This document shows, piece by piece, positions 10,601-20,481 of a stretch of DNA of 64,000 nt. Each line of letters opens with the position of its first letter. The stretch's first letter is position 1. The translations under genes were made by a program, and so were the position numbers. The DNA is taken from NCBI GenBank assembly GCA_033064195.1, contig JARBJD010000345.1:1-64000 (forward strand), given 5' to 3'. This DNA comes from Blattamonas nauphoetae (Eukaryota > Preaxostyla > Oxymonadida). The notes beneath the pieces are model-generated. The model did not search any database. It had not been told where the DNA came from and was given only the letters and a program-made list of their open reading frames with translations.

Positions 10601-13044
10601 CTGTCGCACGTGAAGGCGGGCGAGTACTTCATCGACGTGCTGATGGAGGAGTACGCCCCTGTCCTCTTCCTCGTCCATCAGCACTCTGTCGAGAACGTCG
10701 CCCAATTGCTCGCGTCGGATGAGCGACGGAAAGCGGGAGGAAGCCAAACAATAACTTACTCTGCTGAACGACCGCCTGCTCTACGCCGAACAACAGGAAG
10801 CCACATCAGCAACACAGCATATCGACACCATGCGAGGAATCGACGATTGTTCTCAGTTTGCGAGGTCTCTGTTTGCAGTGTCCAATCCCCTTCTCTTCGC
10901 CGAAGAGCTGATGAAGCGGATCGAATGCCTCGGACAGGTGTTAGGCAATCTCGAGCAGGGCCTCGCTAAGTCCTTCGACATTCAGAACTCGAAAACATCC
11001 TCGCTCTTGTTCGCTGCTCTCCCCGACTTGTCTGTGCTGCACCTTCTGCTCCGATTCTGCGTCGCTTTGAGCCGACCCTATCCGCAGACGAGTCCGTCGC
11101 TGTCTGTCATCATCCTCTCCTCCATCGTCTGCCAGAGCGTCTCTCTCATCCACACCATCCAGCGCACCGCAGCAGGACGGAAGTCGAGTGAGCAGTTCGC
11201 TGAGCATGGTGAGTTCGAGTTGTTGGTGATTGATTACTGCGTGAAGATCTGCGCCACGTCCTTCGCACTCATCTAGACTCTCATCCACTCGTCGAAAGCT
11301 CGCCTGCTCTCCTTCAAAGACAAGAACGGCATCGCGCTGGTCTTCTCCTTCTTCAACGTCGCCCCTTTCCTCTCCACGCTCTACCCGATCTCGTCGACTG
11401 TCCAGCCTGACGACTCTCTTCTCGCCCGATCTGCTCCGCGGCAGAAGACCCAATCCTCAGTCCCTCTCGTCTCATTCAGCCGCATCGAGTCTACCCTGTC
11501 TCATCCAATCTCGTTCCCAAAGACTCACCGTGTCATTGTGTCGCTTGACTCGCTCATCCCACTCTTCGCCTCCAACCAGATATTCCCTCTCTCGATCGGA
11601 CCTCGCTCGTTCCTCTACCAAAACCAGGTCAGCCGCTACAACCGCTCCGCCACAACGAAGGACAACTTCGATGTGTTGAACCATCTCTTCAAGGTGTTCC
11701 TCCACGACATGTCCCCACTCTCCCTCGCCTTTCTCCCCTTCGCCCCGACGAAAGCCACACTCACCCGCATCGCCAAGTTGTACATTTCTGCTTCATCTCC
11801 CGATGCACGCGAAGCTGTTAAGATGGAGATGTCGGTCATGATCAAGCGAATGTCGCAGTACGCAGAGAGAAAACACGCTCGCGAGGAGAAGTGGAACGAG
11901 CTTGCGAGCTTTCACAGTCAAGACCGCCATTCGAGGCAGTCTGGATGTGCAGTGTGCACGGCCATTATCCAGCTGGGGAAGGAAGAGTCAGCCGATTTCG
12001 AAGCCACACGTGCCTCGCTCTATCTCCACCTCAACACTGCCATCAAGCTGAAGCAGAGACCGCCCAACAGCTTCTGCAACATACAGAGCGTGGTGGGCAG
12101 GTGGAATGTGATCAAAACGTCGGCAGATGCGGACTTCGACGAGACGGAGTTCAGAGACGAGCGAGTGTCGTCGTTCATCCTTTCGTCCCACGACAACACA
12201 CTCGATTTGCACGGAAACCAGATCACACACACAAAGAAGAAACTACAGAAAACGCCACAGACGAGGAGCTCGACACTCCTTCCCCGTCCAGCGCGATGGA
12301 CGATCGCAAGTCAGAGTCGCCACACCTCAAACAGACACCCACCCTTCCCCGTCCGTCTCTACACAGGCCACCACTCCACCAGCTCCCAGCACGCCGAGAA
12401 CGTTCCCACGACTCGCCTCGAGACCAGTCTCACAACGTGCACTGGACATCTCATCACCGTCACTCCCTCGCGGCCAGTCTTCACTTGCATCCTCGTCGTC
12501 GTTCACTCTCCAAGACACACCCACTCCATTCTCCGACAGTGTCCCGTCGGAGGCGGAGGAAGGACAAGCGACTGACCTCACAACTCAACTTCAGGACGAG
12601 GAGGACGACGAGAACTTCGACGCGATGGACGAGTTCCGACAGTTCTCGCTGCAGAAGTCGTTTGGTGGACGAGGCTCAGAATGGGGAGGAGCATCCAACG
12701 GAGGACGTGGAGGACACCTCACAAATCTGTTTGCCTGCTTCCCTCTCTCCATCCCTCCCCACGCTGATGCCCAGAAGACGAACGACATGGCGTTCCCTCC
12801 GTCCACTCGCCTCAAGATGCACAAAGAGAGGTCAACCTTGTTTCTGCTGCAGTACGTGTGCATGATCACCGACCTCCCTCTGAAGGACGACATGGTCACC
12901 TTCGACGACACAACCCGATCCGGGTCAGTCTCGCCGTACTTCGAAGCTCTCCATATCATCTCCCGCTGCCTCCTCACTCAGTCTCCCGTCGCACGCTTGT
13001 CTATTCCGTCCTCACGTCAGCTCGTCTTTCGATCCATCCGCTGA
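7691..13044 (+). pseudogene. Degenerate large host gene, RME-8/DNAJC13-like in part
   Basis: This is GC-richer than its flanks, and coding-like plus-strand sequence passes through all three frames, so it is a decayed or badly assembled gene of about 5 kb. Near 10.08 kb the frame changes; the next frame reads NSSAFWAMFDSDTRS, then LVWGEKDRQEL. About 480 bases on comes LRLVFTSSLSHVKAGEYFID. These match in order the conserved FW..F..D....L.W...TR.EL...L.sE and V.y.sL..E...G.YYL.LLLE blocks of RME-8/DNAJC13, an endosomal clathrin-uncoating J-protein. No J domain (HPD) is visible. The later part (about 11.5-13.0 kb) has helical segments, an acidic region (EEDDENFDAMDEFRQFS) and no known motif. At least four frame changes are needed, which could be pseudogene decay or long-read indels. 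The family call is from memory of conserved blocks and is moderate at best. Confidence 0.4.
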
Positions 13045-13483
13045 CTTCTCTGAATCCAAATCGCTCGCTCTCGCTCTGTGTGGAACAGTCGCAGTAAAAT
13101 CATTGTCCTCTTTGTCACAAGATTGGCAGAGAGAAAGGAAACGAGAATATGACGATCTACTCGAGGTGACGAATGAAATACTGTTGAGTTGGACCTGAAG
13201 ACTCGTTGAGAACAACCGAACGGCGAAAATGGCTGTCACAGAGATTCAATCACACTCACAATCATCAAAACCGCACCCATTGCTGTTGGAAGAGAAAGAG
13301 CACCAGCGTCAATTGTCATGACATTTTTCTACATGACAAGAGAGCAGTATTTTGGTTTCTCTTCGAAGAAAGGAGTAAGTGAGTCTTCTTTAATCATATT
13401 TCATTACCATTCACAACAATTCTCAGCCTTGACACTTCCTGACGTCATTTGATAAAATAATGGGTTTGATCAACTTCAGTTGT
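13045..13483. other. No gene recognised
   Basis: This is the tail of the GC-richer block passing into AT-rich element DNA. Short minus-strand frames show no motif. Confidence 0.4.
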
Positions 13484-13600
13484 GATTAAGTGAAAAGATA
13501 AGGTTTTGCCCCAAAAAAATGGTTTGAATTGATTAAACTAAGTTATTTGAAACAATAAAACGGGAGTGTTGATTCTGTACAAAACTAGCTCAAATTCATT
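13484..13600 (+). repeat. Inverted arm, right partner of 7.38-7.50 kb
   Basis: It carries the same ordered blocks as the minus strand of 7,384-7,498 (GTGAAAAGATAA, TTTGCCCCAAAAA, TTTGAAACAA, GATTCTG). It marks the left side of the second virus-like fragment. Confidence 0.55.
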
Positions 13601-13750
13601 TTTTTATTCTCTATGGAGTTACTTCATCAAGTGGTGGACTTTTCAAAAATGAAAATCAAATTTTGACCCATTGACACCCGTTGACACAGTGACACGAGCA
13701 TAGTCATTAGTCCGGAATAATCAATGAGTAGAAAAATAATCTATTCGTCA

Positions 13751-14368
13751 TTATTCATTTGGAGAATCATCGATGGAGTTCTTCTCTGTCTTTCCTCTCA
13801 AGTGAGGTTTTCTCTTTGCTCTGAACCATTCGTCAAGTCTCGCTTTGTATACTTTATCATCACCAATCACTCGATAGTGAAAAGGAATGTGTACTTTCTT
13901 GTACTCATCAATGAGTTCACAATTATGCTTTCTCAGTTCGTTTTCAACAAAAGATTGAGTGTAATGCTTACGCTTCATCTTGTGTGTTCTGACTCCTTTC
14001 ATCCATTGTGATGGTTTGATTCTCCATTCAACTCCTTCATGAAGATATTTCACTACTGACTCTGATGTTTTGTATTCACCAACGAGTTCACAATTCTCAC
14101 TGTGTAGTGACTCAATGAATTTTTCTTTATTGCAACAGTTATCGAATCTGTGATACATGTTTGGATTCAGATGTGGTCTTGCTCCTTTAATGAAAGCAGG
14201 AATGTAAACTCGATAAATCTCATCAGGTTTATCTTCACTTGCGTAATCGAAAGTACCATGTGCCAAATATGAGGTTCCAGAACGATTCAGAACTGGTTCG
14301 GTGATTAGTATTAATTTTTCATTCTTTAGAGTCTCGTTAAGTTTGTTTGGTGTAAGCTGATTCGTCAT
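13751..14368 (-). CDS. Virus-like element protein with three internal repeats
   Basis: This protein has 205 residues and an intact frame. It contains three diverged copies of a unit with pattern Y-R/K-V/A..., then F/W, then G/A-x-R-x-H: YIPAFIKGARPHL at about residue 57, IKPSQWMKGVRTHK at about 120, and ARLDEWFRAKRKPHLR at about 180. Units are joined by segments with CELV/IxEYK (residues about 93-101 and 150-156). The start is fixed by the leader motif on the minus strand. The repeat pattern with basic and His residues could bind nucleic acid, but I do not recognise the family and the role is unknown. Confidence 0.6.
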   Translation of the reverse strand: MTNQLTPNKLNETLKNEKLILITEPVLNRSGTSYLAHGTFDYASEDKPDEIYRVYIPAFIKGARPHLNPNMYHRFDNCCNKEKFIESLHSENCELVGEYKTSESVVKYLHEGVEWRIKPSQWMKGVRTHKMKRKHYTQSFVENELRKHNCELIDEYKKVHIPFHYRVIGDDKVYKARLDEWFRAKRKPHLRGKTEKNSIDDSPNE

Positions 14369-14388
14369 TTAATACAAAATAAAAAAAT
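14366..14388 (-). promoter_or_regulatory. T-rich leader motif, minus-strand copy
   Basis: On the minus strand, GATTTTTTATTTTGTATTAA runs into the ATG as TAAATG. This is the same leader as in the 1.1-6.8 kb block. Confidence 0.6.
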
Positions 14389-15262
14389 CAGATAATAAAA
14401 AAATTAACGTTTGTTTTGTCAATGAATGAAAAAAACCCTTTAGATTTAAGTGCACTAAATGAGGTCTCTTTTTTGACTAAATAATTGAATTAGAACCCAA
14501 AAAAAGGTATCCACCAAAATGCAAGAAAACAAGTATTATCCGGCATTTCGGAATCATAGCTGATTGTACTTTAAAAATAAGACTCTGTTCAATCGGAATT
14601 GAGAATCACTATTCAGTTCCCAGTATTATAATTCCCGGACTACTTGCAATCCTTGGAGATATAGATATTCTTCTTCTATACTACTATCTCCCACTGCACT
14701 CTCAAGAGGTGGTGGACTCTCTCTCTCCTCTAAACAACGTTTAACTCTCTCTTCGTGCCGTTTCAGCGAGTGTTCGGTGACTAAACCGACATCAGAAGGT
14801 GGCGGACTGGAACACTACGAATACTCCGAGTCAGGTGAGCAAGTCGTCTCCAATCTGATTTTCGAAGGCTGCGCGTGTGGGGGGAAGGGAGGCGGCCTGT
14901 ATTTCAGGTGCAACAAAGGAACGTCGCTTGTGGATATCCAGTTCATCAACTGCCACACAACTGAATTGACCTCCTCCTCCCAAGGGGGAGGACTGTATGC
15001 AGTGGGTTCCAGCGATTATCTTGAACTGATTGGCTGTGAGTTCGTGAATTGCTCATCGCCGGCTGCTGGCGGAGCACTCTGCTTCTCTTCCTTTCTCAAC
15101 TTCTCGATGGAGGACTGTGTAGTGAAGGGGTGCTCGTCTGGGACTGGAGCAGTCATGATGATATGGTACGCATCTGAGCCCCTCCCAGTTTCGTTCACTC
15201 GTGTGCAGTTCATCGAGAACCGAGTTGGGAACTCGCGTATCTTTTTCAACACACCGCTCAAA

Positions 15263-15271
15263 GAGAATGCC
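15263..15271 (+). repeat. 9-bp target-site duplication, left copy
   Basis: GAGAATGCC directly precedes the GGGG end of the 2,067-bp element. The identical copy is at 17,339-17,347. Confidence 0.85.
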
Positions 15272-15326
15272 GGGGACGACTATATCTCATCAAGCATTCC
15301 ATCTATATCTCATCAAGTTTTGATCA
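15272..15326 (+). repeat. MULE terminal inverted repeat, left
   Basis: This 55-bp arm begins GGGGACGACTATATC and contains two copies of CTATATCTCATCAAG. Confidence 0.85.
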
Positions 15327-15699
15327 GACTTTACTCTGTCCCTTAATAGTCTTTTATCTTAGGAGGAAGAAACGCTTTTCCATCTCCAACACATCATTAT
15401 TATCTTCATCTCGCTGTAATTCTCTCTTTTTTCACTATTTTTTGTAGAATAAACTCACTTCTGTTGTTTCAAACAAATTTCGTTGATCGAGCCATTGATT
15501 GTTTCTTTCCACTTCGAGAATCAGTAACAGTGGACTCTTCTCAGTTGGTTTTGCGAAATTGGAACAGTATTCGTGAAAAAGTTCAATAGTACTGGTCAAA
15601 TAGAACGAGACACTCTTCAGACTCCTCCAACCTCTTCGCAAATCATCTGTTCACTCTCAACTGACTTGCATTCTTTCAACATTAGTACAATCTGCATGC

Positions 15700-16640
15700 G
15701 TTACATCTTCTCCGCTTCGATAAACTGGATGACGTCGGCGTCGTTCGAATCGGTAAGTGCTTGTTGTCTCCTGTTCTCCTTCTGCGAATGTGGTGAGATC
15801 AGCTCAGAGATCTTTCTCTTCTTCTCCTCAAAATTCTGTGTCCTCTCTTCTTGTAAGCGCTTTCGTGCGAGGCGTTCCTGTTTGAGCTGTTCTCTTCTTT
15901 CATCCGCTTCTCTTCCTCTTCCGTGATCTTCAGAAACAGTTCCGCAGCTTGAACATCGAACTCGGTGTTCATCTCTTCCTCCACTCTCTCCTTCTCCTCC
16001 TCCCTTCGCTTCTGCCCCACCTCTTCTACCGACATGAATAGCACACCTGGCTTTGTCTTGTTCAGACACATCTCCCACAATCTGATGATAGACCCGCCTA
16101 TCAGCTCGATTTGGTTGATCGGATCGACCAGCTTCTCCTCCACTTCGTTCTATCTCGGTTGATCCTTCGTATTGCGAACTCTCTTCTTCTTCGGCGAAGA
16201 TGTTTGTGTCGGCGGGAGTGATATTAGCGATGCGTCGAGCGAGGTTGGCGGAAGAACACGAGGGGACAGTGCGAGAGGTGCAGCCAAGGCCGACGATACA
16301 GTCGACGAGGATGGAGTGGGAGTGGTCTTTGATCCAATCGATGCTGCATTCGCCTTCAGTCTCCACAATTCCTTCTGAAGATTTGTTTTCTTTCTGCGTC
16401 TGGCTGTTTAGGAGTGACGAACGGATGAAATTCGAGATGAGTTGAGTGAGTGTGGGCAGCATCGGTCGCTGTCCATCCTGCGAGTGGAGAGGGTTCACAC
16501 TCGCCTTCCTGTTCAGCGTGGACATTCTTGTGGAGGGAGAGATCTTTCACTTCGCCAGTCTGAGCAAGTTGGAGACCGTACACCCACAGGACGTCGTAAA
16601 GGTGGCTAGCCCTCATTTTGAGGAGGAATACTGACAAATG
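15700..16640 (-). pseudogene. Host-like coding fragment carried inside the MULE
   Basis: The minus strand reads as protein-like sequence in more than one frame. In order, these are: a start near 16,637 (FLLKMRASHLYDVLWVYGLQ), a middle (TPADTNIFAEEEESSQYEGS), a helical stretch (DPINQIELIGGSIIRLWEMC), then a long Glu/Lys/Arg-rich coiled coil (EEVGQKRREEEKERVEEEM; RKRLQEERTQNFEEKKRK) ending IQFIEAEKM near 15,701. GC content and residue pattern match host genes rather than the AT-rich element ends. This fits capture of a host gene piece by the transposon (Pack-MULE). The donor gene is not recognised, and frames change at least twice. Confidence 0.45.
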
Positions 16641-17283
16641 CCCTGTTAAACATGGATTGGATTCGTGAAATGATGGAATAACGTCACTTTCCGACGACGG
16701 CGAGGTGATTGCGGTTTTTTTGTCTTCGCTTTAGCTGTTGAAGCATGTCAGCCAGCGTTGCTGATTGGAAATCATGTAGTCTCTCGATGTTTTCAATCGA
16801 GAATACCTCCACCATGTCGACCAGAAGAAACATCAAGAGAAATGGTACAACTCTGCCTGGTAGGCCAAAAAGCGGCAATAAACCATCCCAATACATTTAC
16901 ATACAAACATTGACTGATGAAGATGAACGTACATTAAATGAAGATAAAGGACATTGGTGTGGGATTGATACGAGAATGTGAGGGGGCAGAAGAGTTCTGA
17001 GTCCGATTTCACCATTGATGTCTCTATGATGCACATAGAAATAGTCGATAAACGACGAGATAACGAAGATGAGTCCACTGTTACTGATTCTCGACTTGAG
17101 AAAGAAACAATCAATGGCTCGATCAACGATGTTTGTTTGAAACGACAGAAGTGAGTTTATTCTACATAAAATGGTGAAAAAAGAGAGAGCTACAGTGAGA
17201 TGAAGATAAGAATGACATGTTGAGTCTGAATTCGAGTGAATTCTGAAACTGAAAAAAGACTATTAAGGGATGGAGAAAACCCT

Positions 17284-17338
17284 TGATCAAAACTTGATGA
17301 GATATAGATGGAATGCTTGATGAGATATAGTCGGCCCC
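17284..17338 (-). repeat. MULE terminal inverted repeat, right
   Basis: This is the reverse complement of the left arm with one mismatch in the first 55 bp. Confidence 0.85.
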
Positions 17339-17347
17339 GAGAATGCC
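17339..17347 (+). repeat. 9-bp target-site duplication, right copy
   Basis: GAGAATGCC follows the right arm. The receptor frame resumes here in the same phase as before the insertion. Confidence 0.85.
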
Positions 17348-19110
17348 ACAGGCTTCCCAGATTTCTTCGTCCATCAAGAATCAAATCCGTGTCCCGAACT
17401 GTCATTTGATGAGTGTTTCACGACACACACTTCAAACTTCCCTGGACAATACAAAGTCAGCGAGGTTCAAGGAGAGAGTGGACCAGTCAGTGTGTACGAG
17501 AGGGTGGAGGACGCAGCATTTGACAAGATTGGGCCACTTCTGACAGCTGCACCAACAGTGAAATTCGATACGACGACTGGAAGGCTGAAGATGGAGATGA
17601 AGGGGATGACACCGCGGATTTCGCAGGAATGCAAAGTGACAGTGAAGGACTCTGATGGAACGGAAAAAGCCTTGCGAATGTTGTTCTCGAATGGAACTGG
17701 GACTCCGGTGTCAGAGTCGGAATTGAATCTTCGATACAACACCGGATACACGATCACATCGATTATTGGAGTTGTGCCCGCCTCGTCGTCTTCCTCTTCT
17801 TCTTCGTCGCTGTCGAATGCTGTGACAGTTCATCAAGCAGCGTGGGTCTTCCACCTCGCTGCGACTCCCTCCTTCCTCTCGTTCACCACACCCGAATGTC
17901 CCCCTTCGCTGTCAACAGCAACAGCCTATCTGCGCTCTGACGAACCGAACTTCGCCCATGTTGTCCTCCTGTTCGACAAGGAAGTATTTGGATCGTTCGA
18001 CATTGTTGTTGTGGACGATGGGAAGGATGTGACGATCACAGTGCCAGTTGTGGGGACTTCACTGACTGGAGAAAGCGACAAGATGAGTGTGGATGAGAAA
18101 TCCAGTTTCACTTCACATACCAAAATCGTCGTATGTTCCTCCGGAAGATCCAAAGAAGACGCTGTCGCCTGAAACGAAGGCATTGCTGAGCTGGCTGATT
18201 CCGCTAGTTGCGTGCCTGCTCTTAGCTCTCATCGTCCTCATCGTTGTGTTTGTGTTGGTCTATCGAAGAAAGAAGAAATCTGAGCCAGCTCAGAGTCAGA
18301 TGGAAGAACAAGACGAAGTGCGTGTGGAAGACAAGATGGAAGCGATGGAAGAGGAATACACGAACCGAGTGATCGAAACGGATGGACTTGGACACTCAGG
18401 AGCAGAATCGTCGGATGTCGGATCGACGCGTCTTAACGGATCGCGAGGTGGATTGGAGGGTCGGGGGAAGGAGTGGGTGGAGGTGATGGCGTGCAGTGGA
18501 GGGTTTGAGATCACGTCGGCGCCGATGACGAACACGCTGTATTCTGTGCTTCATACGGAACACCGAGAGATTGGGAAGCGAGGAGTTGGAATTCAGATTG
18601 TGAATGGATTGAAGCATGTTGTGGCTCATCGAGGATGGAGTGATGTTCTGACTCGCCTGTCGTCTCACTGGATTCTGATTGACGGATGTGGAAATGTTCA
18701 ACTGAAACTTCAAATGAATGAATCTGAAGCGGAAATGGAAGCGGTTCAGTTTCAAATGCAGAATCCAACCAAGGGTGGAAACGAGAATGAGCAAACTGTG
18801 AATGGAGCAAGCGAACGCACAGAACACTCTGAGAAGGACAAAACAGGAATGGATGGGATGAGATGGCGAGCTCCTGAAGTTGTGGGATCGAATGGAGGAG
18901 ACGTGGATGGTCAGAAGGCGTCAGTTTTTAGTCTTGGCCTTGTGTTGTGGGAAATTGAGACTGGTCAAGTGCCGTTTGGAGAACTGGATGCAGTGAATGC
19001 TCAGCGGCAGTCCGGAACAGGAATTGGACCGAAAATGGACACTCTGAAGAACGAGGAGTTCATCTCTCTGATCAGTCGCTGTGTGTCTGCGAATCCTGAA
19101 CAACGCCCTT

Positions 19111-19119
19111 CGCTTTCTG
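19111..19119 (+). repeat. 9-bp target-site duplication, left copy (second element)
   Basis: CGCTTTCTG lies within the RPSLS codons of the pseudokinase tail. The identical copy is at 19,789-19,797. Confidence 0.8.
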
Positions 19120-19788
19120 GGCATGTATTACCCCTGTAGGTAATCGGAACCCTGTAGGTAATCGAGCGAGTTTGTGCGAGAGAACCTGTCTGAGAGGGGG
19201 GATAATGGAGAATTACAAACTTTACTTTGCCTTGCATCCACTGATGATTTCTTTTAAACATCTATTCGGAGGAAATTGTGTGTTTTCCCCAACACTTTTG
19301 ATCGAACGCATCTTTCACGATCTATCAGGCAAATATGTTGAACATAAGGAGAAAAGAGAGAGAAAAGGTGAATATATGTTAACTGACATGGAAATAGTCT
19401 AAGTTGTGTTCATTTGAGTCGACAATCTCCATTTTTGTTGTTGTGGTCTTGATCAAGGATCGCGACCAAAAATGATTTTCACTACAATATGGAGTTGAAA
19501 ATTGATGATGATATGCATTAAAATGAGAATATGAAAGGAATAATGTCATCAAAGAGAGAAATTCAGTGTTTGATGGAATGTGGCACTTTTGAAGCAGTTT
19601 GAATCTTGTGTTGGTCTCGAGAATGTTTTGCGGAGCGAAATAAGTGGAGAACAGTGTTTCCGGTCATACCCTACAGAGTTCAAAAACATCCTACAGGGTT
19701 TCATTCATTACCTACAGGCTTCCTCTTCACACCCTACAGGGTTCCGATTACCTACAGGGTTCATTTTACCTACAGGGGTAATACATGC
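19120..19788. mobile_element. Short non-autonomous DNA transposon (669 bp) with CCTGTAGG arrays
   Basis: Inverted ends read GCATGTATTACCCC then TGTAGGTAA; the left end has one extra G. The right arm holds a run of about seven spaced AACCCTGTAGG/CTGTAGG units at 19,665-19,780, and the left arm holds two. These subterminal arrays look like repeated transposase sites. Identical 9-bp duplications flank the element. The interior is AT-rich with no convincing gene, so it is a MITE-like passenger. The superfamily is uncertain: the 9-bp duplication suits Mutator-like or Merlin-like elements. Confidence 0.75.
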
Positions 19789-19797
19789 CGCTTTCTG
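19789..19797 (+). repeat. 9-bp target-site duplication, right copy (second element)
   Basis: CGCTTTCTG is followed by the native 3' end of the receptor gene. Confidence 0.8.
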
Positions 19798-19868
19798 AAA
19801 TTGGGGAGTTCCTCTGTTCTCATCCCGATGAAACGATTGGTGGATCTGGAAACGAGATGAAAGAATGA

Positions 19869-20481
19869 GGATTGTGATTGTGGACACACCTCTCACATTT
19901 CACTCACTCTTGATTCGACGGATGCTCACTTCACATTGAACCACTCTCTCCATCGATCAGTGCAATTGTTCATTCGCAATGGAACAAAGTGCTTTTCATC
20001 AGTCACCACATTGATCAATTCTCTTGTCTTGATTTCGGGAACTGGAGGAGAGTGAGGGAAGGCGTGGAATGTGGCGGAGTCTGGTGATTCACACGTCACT
20101 CAACTATTTTCCAGACTGGCGTCATTTGGTGTTGCTTGTGTTTGAATTGAGAGCCTTTGCTTCTTCTCCTTTCTCGTCTTCCTTCCACATCACTCGATTC
20201 TTGGTTTCATCTCTGAAATTTGCCTTCATGCACCCTCTTCTTTGTTCTTCATTCGCTTCTCTTTGTGATTGTCATGCTCCGCTTCCGTCTTGTTGCTCTG
20301 CTCTTTGGAGTGGGACAATGAAGATGACAAAGATGTTATCATTGTTTGTGGAGTTTCTTTCATCTCAATTCTGTTCCCATTTCGCTTTCAGCGAACTTTC
20401 AAATGATTCAGTTGATTCTTCTGAATCGAGATTGTCTCTGATGCCGTGAGATGTTGGAATTTGAGGGCTGATCCATCAAAC
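19869..20481. other. Intergenic, no gene recognised
   Basis: Short frames only. The plus-strand frame at 20,069-20,449 lacks motifs and is probably chance. Confidence 0.5.

Larger units (their letters stand above)
13484..14660 (-). mobile_element. Second virus-like fragment (fossil), one gene retained
   Basis: AT-rich DNA runs from the inverted arm to the point where beta-helix coding sequence appears at about 14.69 kb. Its single gene, 13,751-14,368 on the minus strand, uses the same T-rich leader motif as the block at 1.1-6.8 kb, which ties the two together. The right boundary is not fixed by a repeat and is given approximately. The fragment is a partial copy. Its gene looks whole, so it may be younger than, or less decayed than, the first block. 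Confidence 0.45.
15272..17338. mobile_element. Mutator-like (MULE) non-autonomous DNA transposon, 2,067 bp
   Basis: The ends are inverted repeats starting GGGG(A/C)CGACTATATCTC. The first 55 bp match with one mismatch (15,272-15,326 against 17,284-17,338), and a further weaker match of about 30 bp includes CCCTTAATAGTCTTTT. Each end contains CTATATCTCATCAAG twice in direct order, a layout typical of transposase-binding subterminal repeats. Identical 9-bp duplications flank it. A 9-bp duplication with a G-rich terminus points to the Mutator superfamily. No transposase-sized frame or DDE protein is visible, so it is non-autonomous. Inside is a minus-strand stretch that reads like host coding sequence (see 15,700-16,640). 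Confidence 0.8.
14690..19868 (+). pseudogene. Beta-helix/TM/pseudokinase receptor gene, 5'-truncated, split by two transposons
   Basis: Coding begins abruptly at about 14.69 kb, next to the virus-like fragment, with no start codon or signal peptide. The first part is a right-handed beta-helix (pectin-lyase/Pmp type) with EGGGLE, GGGLYF, GGGLYA and AGGALCF turns. At 15,271 it is interrupted by a 2,067-bp element and resumes in the same frame at 17,348 (ATGFPDFFVHQES). Two Ig-like segments follow at 17.5-18.1 kb. One frameshift lies near 18.11 kb, where the frame moves to PKSSYVPPEDPKK. Next come a membrane helix (LLSWLIPLVACLLLALIVLI, about 18.19-18.26 kb) and a basic stop-transfer RRKKK. The kinase-like tail has LSSHWILID, RWRAPEVVGS, SVFSLGLVLWEIETGQVPFGELDAVNAQRQ and RPSLS. 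A 669-bp element then interrupts it at 19,119. After it the frame continues EIGEFLCSHPDE to a TGA ending at 19,868, like the C-termini of the intact copies. Without the two insertions the 3' half would be nearly intact, so the decay is recent. Confidence 0.8.

Noticed and set aside
20446-20481. Upstream extension of the 926-residue protein
   Set aside because: The extension starts at GTG. The first ATG, at 20,482, opens a typical basic N-terminus.
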